DNA of 64,000 bases from a virus, in IMG/VR virus record IMGVR_UViG_3300022821_000019, positions 1-64,000 of that record; one strand, given 5' to 3'. The position numbers were made by a program, and so were the translations under genes. Shown one piece after another: positions 42,217 through 50,069 of this stretch (position 1 is its first letter; every line of letters starts with the position of its first letter). The notes under the pieces are model-generated. The model did not search any database. It was not told where the DNA came from and saw only the letters and a program-made list of their open reading frames with translations.

Positions 42217-42846
42217 ATGAGTACTAAGATTTACTGTGCCTACCGATTCCCGATCACACGTGTGGAAAAAGGTATCCAACATTTCCATGAACTTCTTTTG
42301 GAGGGCTCCCTCATCTCTTATACAACAGCACTGAATATGCTGACCGTTGAGAGGTTCAATGCTGTGGCAACTGACGAAGACAATCGACTCACTCCCAAGT
42401 CCCCAGAAAAGGTATTTAGCATCGAGGCAAAAATCCTTGCATTACAAGACATGCTTGTTCTAGGGGACGAATATATCAAGAGTTTGTATGACAGCATGAG
42501 TTGTGGGTTCAATGCCTGGTTCCACGATGGATTTGTATATGTTATTCCCTGGGGTTCTTATAGGCCAGAGCGATTTCTTGAATCTGCGGAGCACCCTGAA
42601 TGGATAGAAGAGTTCGGTTACTGGGACAACACCGATCCACCTGATGAATTTAGAAGTGAGCCTGGCTATGCTCGTTGGAAAGAACGTGGCAGCATTTGGG
42701 AGAAGGTTGGGCCTGGAGGCTACAAGCCAGGCCCAGAGCCTGGATGTCTTACTCACGAGGTGGTCGACTTCTCAAGATTTACTGGGTCCTATGAGCTAGT
42801 AAAGCTTTATAGAAAGCGTAATGGACTCAAGAGCCCTTGGACTTAG
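42217..42846 (+). CDS. Hypothetical protein
   Basis: A 209-aa protein starting STKIYCAYRFPITRVEKGIQ. The second half is aromatic and acidic (FVYVIPWGSYRPERFLES, WIEEFGYWDNTDPPDEF). No family recognised. It is the first gene after a terminator, so a promoter or leader read-through is needed; none is clear in the 16-bp gap. Confidence 0.55.
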   Translation: MSTKIYCAYRFPITRVEKGIQHFHELLLEGSLISYTTALNMLTVERFNAVATDEDNRLTPKSPEKVFSIEAKILALQDMLVLGDEYIKSLYDSMSCGFNAWFHDGFVYVIPWGSYRPERFLESAEHPEWIEEFGYWDNTDPPDEFRSEPGYARWKERGSIWEKVGPGGYKPGPEPGCLTHEVVDFSRFTGSYELVKLYRKRNGLKSPWT

Positions 42847-43118
42847 TGGTGTTTGACCCATTTGCAAAAAACTGGGAGCCTATCGAGCAAAATACAATTG
42901 TTTCTGTTCGGTGCACTTCTATCTTTAATGATGACAAAGTTCGGAGAGGAAGAGTTTATGGGTGGCATATTGCCACAGGGCACGACCCAGAGCGCCGTGA
43001 CCCTTTTGAGGAAGCCAAGCCAATCCTGGAGTATGAAATCAAGTTTTTCAGGACGCAAACCAGGCACTGGGTTCCTGTAAAAGACATTACGGGTTTCTTA
43101 AAAAGAGTGCAAGGCTAA
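42846..43118 (+). CDS. Hypothetical protein
   Basis: 90 aa from a GTG at 42846 that shares a base with the preceding stop (TAGTG), indicating translational coupling. It has a beta-rich N-terminal part (IVSVRCTSIF) and GWHIATGHDPERRDPFE. No family recognised. Confidence 0.5.
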   Translation: MVFDPFAKNWEPIEQNTIVSVRCTSIFNDDKVRRGRVYGWHIATGHDPERRDPFEEAKPILEYEIKFFRTQTRHWVPVKDITGFLKRVQG

Positions 43119-43125
43119 AGACACA

Positions 43126-43344
43126 GTGGACAAACTCGAAAAGCAATTTCTGATTCGAATAATCCAGATCTGGATGAGAAAAATCGAAATACGCTTTTCC
43201 GAGAACTGGGCACAAACAGAAGCTGAGAAGGCTCACTACAGGGGTAGACACCGAGCGTACAAGGAAATACTGGAAGTATTGACAGGCGAGACTGTCGTCG
43301 GGTTTCCTGTTCCTGAGACGACGGCAAAAAAAGACAAGAAGTGA
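43126..43344 (+). CDS. Hypothetical small helical protein
   Basis: 72 aa from a GTG at 43126. It is mostly helical (DKLEKQFLIRIIQIWMRKIE) and has a Lys-rich end. It overlaps the next gene by 4 bp. No family recognised. Confidence 0.45.
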   Translation: MDKLEKQFLIRIIQIWMRKIEIRFSENWAQTEAEKAHYRGRHRAYKEILEVLTGETVVGFPVPETTAKKDKK

Positions 43345-43523
43345 AACTAAACCCAAGAAAATCAAACCTAACAGAGCTTGTAGCAGGGTTTTTAAAAGAC
43401 AGGCAACTTGCTCGTTCAGGCGCAGCACGCTGTTACGATGTTACTGTTGTTCAGCAGGAGGCTACGGTTGTTTTTGAGGGGGCGTTTTACAAGTATTTTG
43501 CCGAAAAGTATTTCACGATTTGA
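43341..43523 (+). CDS. Hypothetical small protein
   Basis: 60 aa. ATG overlaps the preceding stop by 4 bp (ATGA-type coupling). It contains DVTVVQQEATVVFEGAFYKY. No family recognised. Confidence 0.45.
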   Translation: MKLNPRKSNLTELVAGFLKDRQLARSGAARCYDVTVVQQEATVVFEGAFYKYFAEKYFTI

Positions 43524-43582
43524 AATTTGGACAGAGTATGGAAGGAAGGCTGAACTGACAAACAGTAGATGCCTTATCACGT

Positions 43583-44110
43583 ATGACGAATAAATGGAAC
43601 TTCCCACTTAGGGGCTGGGAAGGTGAAATCCCAACTGGTCCTCACCCAGGTGCGTTTGCCGCTAAAAGAAAATATGATCACCACACTGGCGTTGACCTGT
43701 ATGTTTTAGGCAACGAATCTGTTTATGCGGTTGAAGATGGCATTGTAGTTCAGGTAGAAGATTACACTGGTCCAAAAGCTAAGTCTCCCTGGTGGCTCCC
43801 GACCAAATCTATATTGATTGAGGGAAGCTCAGGCGTCGTGTGCTACGGCGAGGTAACCCCCTCAAATCTTGCTGTAAGAGACAGGGTTGAGCGGGGTCAG
43901 TTGGTTGCTCACGTGATGCCCGTTCTCCAGGAAGGAAAAAGGCGCACTGATATCCCTGGCCACTCCAGATTTATGCTGCACTTTGAGTTATATAAACCTG
44001 GGACAACCAAATCAACCTGGTGGCTCTCTAACCAGGCAATGCCTCAAAACCTTCTTGATCCGACAGGCTTTCTCCTTGATTCACTCGACAGACGTTTAAA
44101 CAGGAGTTAA
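43583..44110 (+). CDS. M23-like peptidase-fold protein, catalytic His altered
   Basis: A 175-aa protein with the M23 (LytM/lysostaphin) fold: zinc ligands in HHTGVDLY (His34, Asp38) and MLHFELY (His133), and AVEDGIVVQVED between. In active enzymes the middle strand ends Y-G-H and the last motif is HLH. Here they are CYGE and MLH, so both residues that normally assist catalysis are changed. No signal peptide. It may be an endolysin-like or virion-associated peptidoglycan-binding protein with altered activity. Confidence 0.65.
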   Translation: MTNKWNFPLRGWEGEIPTGPHPGAFAAKRKYDHHTGVDLYVLGNESVYAVEDGIVVQVEDYTGPKAKSPWWLPTKSILIEGSSGVVCYGEVTPSNLAVRDRVERGQLVAHVMPVLQEGKRRTDIPGHSRFMLHFELYKPGTTKSTWWLSNQAMPQNLLDPTGFLLDSLDRRLNRS

Positions 44111-44123
44111 TTTGTGGTACTGT
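44093..44123 (+). promoter_or_regulatory. Possible phage family promoter for 44182
   Basis: CGTTTA (44093-98), 19 bp, TACTGT (44118-23), with TGG before the -10. It fits the geometry, with a weak -35. The -35 part overlaps the end of the M23-like gene. Confidence 0.45.
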
Positions 44124-44181
44124 GGAAGTAAGATAAATTAAAGGTCGAGTTGAGTACTGCAAACCTTTCATAGTTACAGTT

Positions 44182-44484
44182 ATGAGCAAGAAAATCAAAC
44201 CTACTGCAATAGATGTCACAAGCCAGACACAACATAGTAGGCTAAGTGAACGACTTACTGCTGTAGTGAAAAAAAAGGTTTGTACGATCCTGTCTGGCCG
44301 AGGCCTAGAGTTGAAGCACGTATATGAAATCGACTTTCATAAACAACAGGACGTGTTCGACTTTGAAGACTCAGATTTTTGTCTGGAAATGACAGGTCAA
44401 ACCATTAAAGATTTCCTTGAAACACTCATGCTTGAGCCTTCTCTTCGTGAGATAATTCTTGATTACGTCAAAGATAACCCGTAA
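44182..44484 (+). CDS. Hypothetical protein
   Basis: A 100-aa protein starting SKKIKPTAIDVTSQTQHSRL. The C-terminal half is acidic and helical (CLEMTGQTIKDFLETLMLE). No family recognised. First gene of the group that runs into the cupin and synthetase-like genes. Confidence 0.5.
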   Translation: MSKKIKPTAIDVTSQTQHSRLSERLTAVVKKKVCTILSGRGLELKHVYEIDFHKQQDVFDFEDSDFCLEMTGQTIKDFLETLMLEPSLREIILDYVKDNP

Positions 44485-44505
44485 CCCAAGTTCCTGAAGG
44501 GCGAA

Positions 44506-45012
44506 ATGAAACTCTTCGAAAAAGTAAAAGAAATTCGTTCTCGTGAAGGTGTGCTGCACTTTGAGAGATATGCCATTATCGAAACGTCGATTTTTGCTCT
44601 CTATGTTCATACCATCCACAAGCATGATGAAGATAAACACCTGCACAGCCACCCTTGGAATTTCCTCACCGTTGTTCTCTCAGGTTGCTACTTGGCTATT
44701 AGCCAAAAGGGCTATGCTGCGATTAAATCTCCTGGGTCTTTCTCAAAAATGTCACGATACGGTTTCCACAAAATTGGGTCTATCCTGAATGGCCCTGTGA
44801 AAACTCTTTTCCTTGCTTATGGTCGCCGCACACCATGGCACTTTTTGGTCAATGGTACCAAGGTTGAATCCTCCGAATATCGAGTGATGAAACACGAAGG
44901 AAAGTTCGACAAGAAGTTGAATTATTGCGAAAAAAGAACGTTGATATCAGAGGACCAGGACTTTTATTGGCTCTACCCTGATGGCACCCGTGTTCTTAAA
45001 GAAAATAAATGA
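44506..45012 (+). CDS. Cupin-fold protein
   Basis: A 168-aa protein with a GAAGGGCGAA ribosome site. The cupin metal motif is DKHLHSHPWNF (His 45, 47, 49), followed by VVLSGCYLAI and, in the second half, a FHKIGSI ... TPWHFLV stretch. Cupins of this type are small-molecule enzymes or metal-binding proteins; the substrate is unknown. It overlaps the next gene by 4 bp and opens a chain of coupled genes up to 47392. Confidence 0.65.
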   Translation: MKLFEKVKEIRSREGVLHFERYAIIETSIFALYVHTIHKHDEDKHLHSHPWNFLTVVLSGCYLAISQKGYAAIKSPGSFSKMSRYGFHKIGSILNGPVKTLFLAYGRRTPWHFLVNGTKVESSEYRVMKHEGKFDKKLNYCEKRTLISEDQDFYWLYPDGTRVLKENK

Positions 45013-45314
45013 CCAACATAAGACTCCATTTTGATTACAGCTCAGTTATATGGGTTAGGTTGGGTACACCCGACCGAGAACCTTACGCAGTTAACCAAGA
45101 GGCGGTCACTGCTATTGGAGACTTTAAGCGTTTCCTTCAAAAGGAAAAACTCAGTCCTGCCCGTACCATGACAAGTGGAGGGGGTCGCTTTGAAGGGTTC
45201 TTTTGGGTCGATGATTGGCCGAAAGTTGAAGCCTGGCTAAGCCAAAACGGCTTAAAACAAGGCACGACGTCTCCTGGTATTGACTGGGGTAACTACGAAA
45301 AAATGGGGGGATAA
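45009..45314 (+). CDS. Hypothetical protein in the synthetase-like operon
   Basis: 101 aa, overlapping the cupin gene by 4 bp and directly abutting the next gene. It contains FKRFLQKEKLSPARTMTSGG and GFFWVDDWPKVEAWLSQNG. No family recognised; tight coupling suggests a shared function. Confidence 0.5.
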   Translation: MTNIRLHFDYSSVIWVRLGTPDREPYAVNQEAVTAIGDFKRFLQKEKLSPARTMTSGGGRFEGFFWVDDWPKVEAWLSQNGLKQGTTSPGIDWGNYEKMGG

Positions 45315-45581
45315 ATGGGCTACCACAAACGAGAAATTCCGAGAGGAAAGTTTGGTGATTTTTCCAAAATTGAAGAAGAGTTTTGGGAAGCGAAGGACGC
45401 CAATGAGCGAGGCATAATTGTCATGGAGCTAACCGAGCTATCGGACATGTACGGTGCAATGCAAGCTTACTTGGAGAAGCACCATAGGATGTCAATGGAG
45501 GATTTGGCTAAGATGTCAAAAGTCACTTCAGAAGCTTTTGGGGATGGAACACGAGTAGCTAGGGAAGTTTCGGATGACTAA
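45315..45581 (+). CDS. MazG-like nucleotide pyrophosphohydrolase
   Basis: An 88-aa all-helical protein. KIEEEFWEAKDA (Glu 20-25) and VMELTELSDMYGAM (Glu38/41, Asp44) form the E-x2-E ... E-x2-D metal-binding pattern of MazG-type all-alpha NTP pyrophosphatases. Its ATG follows the previous stop without a gap, and it overlaps the next gene by 8 bp. Confidence 0.65.
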   Translation: MGYHKREIPRGKFGDFSKIEEEFWEAKDANERGIIVMELTELSDMYGAMQAYLEKHHRMSMEDLAKMSKVTSEAFGDGTRVAREVSDD

Positions 45582-46329
45582 AAAGAGGCTTAAGAAAACT
45601 TCTCTTGAACTCCGTGACCAGGAACGAAGAGAAATCCACCGTGCACATGAAAAAGAGATGGCCTGGCTAGATATTGACTGGTCCAGAATTGCCCGAGCAG
45701 TCGAGTTTTATGAATCGCTAGGATACAAGAAAGTAGAAGTTCCATGGCTAGTTGAGCCAGTATATCGAGAGCTGACCTATCCTCACAAAAATGCCTTCCA
45801 GACTTCTAAAGGCGACCTCGTTGGGTCAGCTGAGCAGTCTTTTTTGCAACTTGCATTTAAGGACAAAATACAAGTAAAAACTTACATGTGGGGGCAGCGG
45901 CCTAACGAACGACTGGATTATGCTGGTCGTTACGTCGCTGTGACACCCTGCTTCCGTGATTCACAACCTGTTGATGCCTTACATCAGCCATATTTTATGA
46001 AGGTTGAACTTTTTGAACCAATTTGGGACGGGGCAGAGTGTTACACACGTGATAAAAAACCAGCGCAGCTATTTCATGATGCAGGCCAATTTTTTGCAAG
46101 TGAAGGAGCGCTCCCACAAAGCGAGGAGACGGACGAAGGTATTGACTGGACCGTTGGTGGTATAGAAGTAGGTTCCTACGGCCTGAGGGTTTATGACGAT
46201 TTTGGATGGCTATTTGGGACGGGGCTAGCCGAACCACGATTCTCCCAGGCCCTAAAACAGCAAAGGCGACATCTCGCTGAAAGGGTGCCATGCATCAGAA
46301 ATGAGGTCATCTTAGATGAGGAACTATAA
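45574..46329 (+). CDS. Stand-alone class II aminoacyl-tRNA-synthetase-like enzyme
   Basis: A 251-aa protein. It shows class II core marks in order: a motif 1-like YKKVEVPWLVEP (51-62), a GSAEQSFLQLA loop, motif 2 YVAVTPCFRDSQ then YFMKVELFEP (120-149), an IEVGSYGLRVYDD strand and motif 3 GTGLAEPRFSQAL (215-227) with its Arg. There is no anticodon-binding domain. Such paralogues activate amino or other carboxylic acids on non-tRNA or unusual acceptors. The gene overlaps its neighbours on both sides (8 and 14 bp). Confidence 0.65.
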   Translation: MTKKRLKKTSLELRDQERREIHRAHEKEMAWLDIDWSRIARAVEFYESLGYKKVEVPWLVEPVYRELTYPHKNAFQTSKGDLVGSAEQSFLQLAFKDKIQVKTYMWGQRPNERLDYAGRYVAVTPCFRDSQPVDALHQPYFMKVELFEPIWDGAECYTRDKKPAQLFHDAGQFFASEGALPQSEETDEGIDWTVGGIEVGSYGLRVYDDFGWLFGTGLAEPRFSQALKQQRRHLAERVPCIRNEVILDEEL

Positions 46330-47392
46330 AGGCATCGACACGGATACCCTAAATTACTACCCGCTTCAGGACGGGAGGGTACCAGCATCATCGGCTAAGA
46401 TGAAGCGACTTTCCACCCTCCCAGCGGAACGGCAATCCCTCTTTCAAATCGATAAATGGGTCAAACAAACATTAGTCCATAAATTGCAGCTGAATACTTC
46501 TAATAGAAAAGATATGTACTTTTCCAAAAGGAAGAGCGGACCGCTCAGCTTTGATGGTGAGTTGGCAGCGCTATACTCATTTATCGTCAAACACTTGACT
46601 GAAGCATACCCATCATTTTTCAACTCCTGCTATGACCCATCTCGGAATACATTAAATTTGCACTGCCTCCTAACAGGGGAAGTTCTAACCTTTACCAATG
46701 ATCGGAAGGGACTGCACTACCAACATTTCCAGGAAATAGCAGAGAGTAATGGATTGCCGTTTGGGTATCCGAATGAGTACAAAATCCATTACACAAGGAC
46801 AGGGTTCGAGGCATTGGCGATGCAAGTCCCAGAAGACATTGTTTTCTACGCCAGAAAAAACGACTCAGACATTGGTGAAGTTGCCTGGGCTCATCTTATG
46901 AGCCCAGCAGGCTGGTCAACTGAGTGGGCAATTGGCAAATCTTTCACTGAGATTCACGCCAAAGTCAAGAAGTCAGATGGTACTCCTGTCATTAAACACC
47001 CGCCTGGAATGATCAATGGAATAATGAGGATGAAAGAAGGTGTCGAGCGGGTCGGAGCCATTTCTTTTAGAACATACTTTAAGCAGGATTTGCACCCAGA
47101 TGTTGAACCAGAATGCTCTTGGAACTTTGATGAAAACCAAGAACTTTACATTCGATTCGAGCGACAAACCGTCACTCCGTTTCCACCCCTGAACGGCTTT
47201 CTGTTTACTGTCAGGCCATATTACGCTAACCTCCTCAACCCCAAGAGGATTAGCAAAGCTATAGAAGCCCTGGAGAACATTGACGATAGTTCGTACTATC
47301 GTAACTTATTAGAGGAACGTGGCACCGATATCATTGCTTTTTTGAAACACAAAAAAGATGAATACGGACGATTGGGGTTTACAGTAGAATAA
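46316..47392 (+). CDS. DUF3445-like (heme-dependent oxidative N-demethylase family)
   Basis: A 358-aa protein. Marks in order: SPAGWSTEWAIGKSFTEIHA (196-215), VGAISFRTYF (246-255) and LYIRFERQTVTPFPPLNGFL then FTVRPY (277-302). They match the W-P-x-x-K-x-G-x-x-x-x-x-IHxPVP and R-x-ERQTLxRLPxTGAxLFTIRTY pattern of DUF3445, whose studied members oxidatively demethylate amines. It overlaps the synthetase-like gene by 14 bp. A joint modification pathway is inferred. Confidence 0.6.
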   Translation: MRNYKGIDTDTLNYYPLQDGRVPASSAKMKRLSTLPAERQSLFQIDKWVKQTLVHKLQLNTSNRKDMYFSKRKSGPLSFDGELAALYSFIVKHLTEAYPSFFNSCYDPSRNTLNLHCLLTGEVLTFTNDRKGLHYQHFQEIAESNGLPFGYPNEYKIHYTRTGFEALAMQVPEDIVFYARKNDSDIGEVAWAHLMSPAGWSTEWAIGKSFTEIHAKVKKSDGTPVIKHPPGMINGIMRMKEGVERVGAISFRTYFKQDLHPDVEPECSWNFDENQELYIRFERQTVTPFPPLNGFLFTVRPYYANLLNPKRISKAIEALENIDDSSYYRNLLEERGTDIIAFLKHKKDEYGRLGFTVE

Positions 47393-47453
47393 ATCAATAG
47401 TAAGGTATACCCTGACCGCACCCAATTCTCTTAGAAGGCTAGAAGGTTCTAGA

Positions 47454-47648
47454 ATGAACGAGCATATACGCAACATCCTTTATGCAATTATTGTGATCGC
47501 TGTCTCTATGACTAACGGTGTTTTTTGGACACTGTTTTTCCTGCCCGCAGCAGGAGCCTGGATTACTGCTCTTGCCATAGTCGTGTCAGGAGGGATTATT
47601 GGTCTTGGTGGAATGTTGATACACAAGCGTGTATGGGGAGAAAAATGA
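47454..47648 (+). CDS. Small membrane protein, two helices
   Basis: 64 aa. Hydrophobic segments lie at about 8-28 and 32-54 (NILYAIIVIAVSMTNGVFW, ITALAIVVSGGIIGLGGML). It overlaps the next membrane gene by ATGATGA. Candidate holin or membrane accessory; the pair layout is suggestive only. Confidence 0.55.
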   Translation: MNEHIRNILYAIIVIAVSMTNGVFWTLFFLPAAGAWITALAIVVSGGIIGLGGMLIHKRVWGEK

Positions 47649-47869
47649 TGTATTCAGAAAAGGGAAATATGGTATTCATGGGAACCGTAGGAACTGCTGC
47701 TGTACTTGCAGCCACAGCCGTTGCAGTACTTGGGCTTACAAACGTTTCCTTGGCAATCTTAATTATCGCAACCATTAGTTCCGTTTTACTTGGGAGATGG
47801 CTGGAGACCCTTGTTGAAACCAGGGAAGAAGAGAGGTTTCAAACACAGTTCGAAGAGGATGAAACGTAA
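47645..47869 (+). CDS. Small membrane protein, two helices
   Basis: 74 aa; start ATG at 47645 or 47648, overlapping the preceding stop. The hydrophobic stretches FMGTVGTAAVLAATAVAVLG and VSLAILIIATISSVLLG are followed by an acidic tail (EEERFQTQFEEDE). It may work with the preceding gene, as holin-antiholin-like pairs do; this is inference. Confidence 0.55.
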   Translation: MMYSEKGNMVFMGTVGTAAVLAATAVAVLGLTNVSLAILIIATISSVLLGRWLETLVETREEERFQTQFEEDET

Positions 47870-48001
47870 TTCCCTAAAAAGGTTGCAATTACAATAACAT
47901 AGAACCCTTAGGTATTTTGCAAATAACCTTGAGTGGCCTAAATCAAAATAGAGATTCAAAAATGACAGGTCGGGTCTAGTCAGACCGATTCTTCAAACGA
48001 A

Positions 48002-48033
48002 CAAAACGGGAGTTGTTTACAACTCCCGTTTTG
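48002..48033 (+). terminator. Long perfect hairpin terminator
   Basis: CAAAACGGGAGTTGT - TT - ACAACTCCCGTTTTG is a 15-bp perfect stem, ending in TTTTG. The upstream gap (47870-48001) also has a smaller TCGGGTCT-AGTC-AGACCGA hairpin at about 47969-47987; I see no gene in it. Confidence 0.85.
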
Positions 48034-48065
48034 CGTTGTACAGTTATCCAAATGAGGAGTAAGAC

Positions 48066-48917
48066 ATGACCAAAAATGATAAGAAGGCCAAGGTCGGCAT
48101 TGCATTCAGAATGCTTGAAGAAAAAAAAGAAGTTGGGGCCGTCGATGAGAAGCCCTCAGAAGACGCAGAAGAAAAGTCGGTGCCAACACCATACAGTACA
48201 CAAATGCGTGTTGAGAAAGCTGAAGAAGAGGCGATGTATGCAAAACGTGGTGACATTGCACTGAGGAGTTATTACCGTCACTTAAAGGATATTTCCGAGG
48301 TTGCTCTCAAAGAACACAGTCTGCAATTCCACAATTATTTGTCCCTAGCTCGGAGGCGACAAGCACTTGATGACATCCGAAACGAAAAGGCACGAAAGAG
48401 CCTTCCTTCAGAAGGTGAGATGGGCATGGGCAAGGTTGTTGACGAGCGTCTGGCATCGGCACTCAAACAAGCTGCAAAGACCTTGGAGTATAAACTTCGA
48501 GCAAAAGACAAGGAAATCGAGCGGCTGCAAAAAGGACTCGAAGAGAAAAAGCCGGAACTAAAGGCTTTGGAACGTCGTATCCAACGTAAAGCACGCAAGG
48601 TAAAGGTACACGACGTGATCAATGATACTTTCCGATTCCCACTTTTCCAGAAGGTGGCAAGAAAACTTTATGAGGCTGATCAGGCCATTTCTGAATTTCT
48701 GTTAGACGTAGGCAGTGCCGAGTATGTGGTCACTAAAGAAAACATTATTTCCACAACGGCACGCAGGCTGATGGATGCCCGATCTATCGATGAGCCTGAT
48801 TACTTTTTCGATGAAGGGGGCAATATCATTTCCAGGTGGGCTTTCCTAGCCAGAGGACATTCCGACAAGGACTTCTCAAAACTCAAAAAAGCTAGAAAGA
48901 AAATTTTTAACTTTTAG
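48066..48917 (+). CDS. Coiled-coil protein
   Basis: A 283-aa protein with GAGGAG ribosome site. The middle third is a charged coiled coil (KLRAKDKEIERLQKGLEEKK) and the ends are compact. No catalytic motif. It follows a strong terminator, so it starts a new unit. Structural, scaffolding or nucleic-acid-bridging roles are possible. Confidence 0.6.
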   Translation: MTKNDKKAKVGIAFRMLEEKKEVGAVDEKPSEDAEEKSVPTPYSTQMRVEKAEEEAMYAKRGDIALRSYYRHLKDISEVALKEHSLQFHNYLSLARRRQALDDIRNEKARKSLPSEGEMGMGKVVDERLASALKQAAKTLEYKLRAKDKEIERLQKGLEEKKPELKALERRIQRKARKVKVHDVINDTFRFPLFQKVARKLYEADQAISEFLLDVGSAEYVVTKENIISTTARRLMDARSIDEPDYFFDEGGNIISRWAFLARGHSDKDFSKLKKARKKIFNF

Positions 48918-49002
48918 GAGCAAGGATTGGCCTTGTTAAACGCCTATGAGACTTTTTGTGCGGTTGTTGATATTTATCATCGTTCACTTAACGAGGTAAA
49001 TA

Positions 49003-49182
49003 ATGGATAAAGTAAAAAAAGTAGCAAGATGGGGCGGTCCAGCCGCAGCACTCCTTGCATTGTACGGCGCAACCACAGGTATCCCAAGTCTTCCACTCGC
49101 AGCTCTGCTTGTTGGTGCTGGCCTGGTACTTTCTTGGGGCGTTCCAAAGCTTGTAGACTTTGTAAAAAGTAAGCTTGGCTAA
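49003..49182 (+). CDS. Small membrane protein
   Basis: 59 aa from ATG at 49003 with AACGAGG upstream. Two hydrophobic segments (GPAAALLALYGATTG and LAALLVGAGLVLSWGVP) are flanked by basic ends (KVKKVARWG, DFVKSKLG). The topology is that of a small holin-like or membrane-anchoring protein. Confidence 0.55.
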   Translation: MDKVKKVARWGGPAAALLALYGATTGIPSLPLAALLVGAGLVLSWGVPKLVDFVKSKLG

Positions 49183-49206
49183 AACACAGTCCCTATCCAA
49201 GAGACT

Positions 49207-49278
49207 TCGGGAATAGGTAACAGGCAAGTTTTCTGAATCAATTTTAGGTCACTCTAGGTTCAAGTCCTAGTTCCCGAA
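49207..49278 (+). tRNA. tRNA-like gene, anticodon uncertain (best fit CAA)
   Basis: 72 nt. Acceptor TCGGGAA/TTCCCGA is perfect (7 bp), the T arm CTAGG-TTCAAGT-CCTAG is perfect, and the discriminator A is followed by CTA as in the phage tRNA-Lys. The anticodon arm only forms with wobbles (TCTGA/TTAGG, loop ATCAATT, anticodon CAA) and the D stem is weak. CAA would be Leu, but bacterial tRNA-Leu normally has a long variable arm, absent here, and position 37 is T. It may be a decaying or non-standard tRNA. Confidence 0.55.
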
Positions 49279-49310
49279 CTAATTTCTTATATTCGCTGTT
49301 TCGTTAGAAA

Positions 49311-50069
49311 ATGGTAGCGTTTCGACGCATACTATGCTCTATGAGAGAAGCACACATCTACAGACATTACCTGCGCTCTGAAAGCGTTGAGGAGGATTGT
49401 CGGCCAAGACATTATCTGGACACAAGAACGTTTAAGATTTTTGCCTCGATGCCCGAAGAGGTTTCGAGCCACGGACCATATTCATTTAGGTGGACAAGGT
49501 CAAAGAAGCAGACCAATAGGTGGAAAAGCCGATACTGGGTTGACATAACCACCTATATCTCCACAGGTGATAACCAATGGTTGCCATTTTCTTGTGGCAG
49601 ACTGCCACGTGTGAGACAGGCGCTTGGGAATACCAATAACCGCATCTCAGACTTAGATGTCAAGAACCTGGAATCTCCACGGGTTATCCTAGACGAGCTT
49701 ACTAAGATTCGTGCTGATTTCAAAAAAAGGCGGACCTCTCGCCTGGCGAGAGAGCGAAGAGCAAGAATCAAAGCGAAGCAAGCTGAGTGCAACATGTCGG
49801 AAAAAGAGGCGATTGCTTCCATCGCTGAGGAAAAGTTCAACGAACGTAATAGCAGGGCCACCAAGGCTGATGTCCAACGCACAAAAAGAATTATTGCGGT
49901 TGCTCCGTTGATCCGTGACTTAAAGACTGAGGTGGATGCCATCATGAAACAGTTGGAGTCAGACCCAAGTTGCGTTAAAATCACGTACGTCAAACGAGCC
50001 AGTCGTGACATTGCTAGCGCAACAAACTTTTTGTCGGCGTGGAACAAAGGAATTAGGAGACAGTCATGA
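49311..50069 (+). CDS. Basic helical protein, paralogue pair member 1
   Basis: A 252-aa protein; the start is uncertain because no ribosome site precedes 49311 (another ATG is at 49341). An N-terminal aromatic/basic domain (RWTRSKKQTNRWKSRYWVD) is followed by a Lys/Arg/Glu-rich helix (SRLARERRARIKAKQAEC). It shares layout with the next gene: DELTKIRADFKKRRTSRLAR versus KDELRAEIVKKHKEFKRKRS. Nucleic-acid binding is likely from composition. Confidence 0.55.
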   Translation: MVAFRRILCSMREAHIYRHYLRSESVEEDCRPRHYLDTRTFKIFASMPEEVSSHGPYSFRWTRSKKQTNRWKSRYWVDITTYISTGDNQWLPFSCGRLPRVRQALGNTNNRISDLDVKNLESPRVILDELTKIRADFKKRRTSRLARERRARIKAKQAECNMSEKEAIASIAEEKFNERNSRATKADVQRTKRIIAVAPLIRDLKTEVDAIMKQLESDPSCVKITYVKRASRDIASATNFLSAWNKGIRRQS

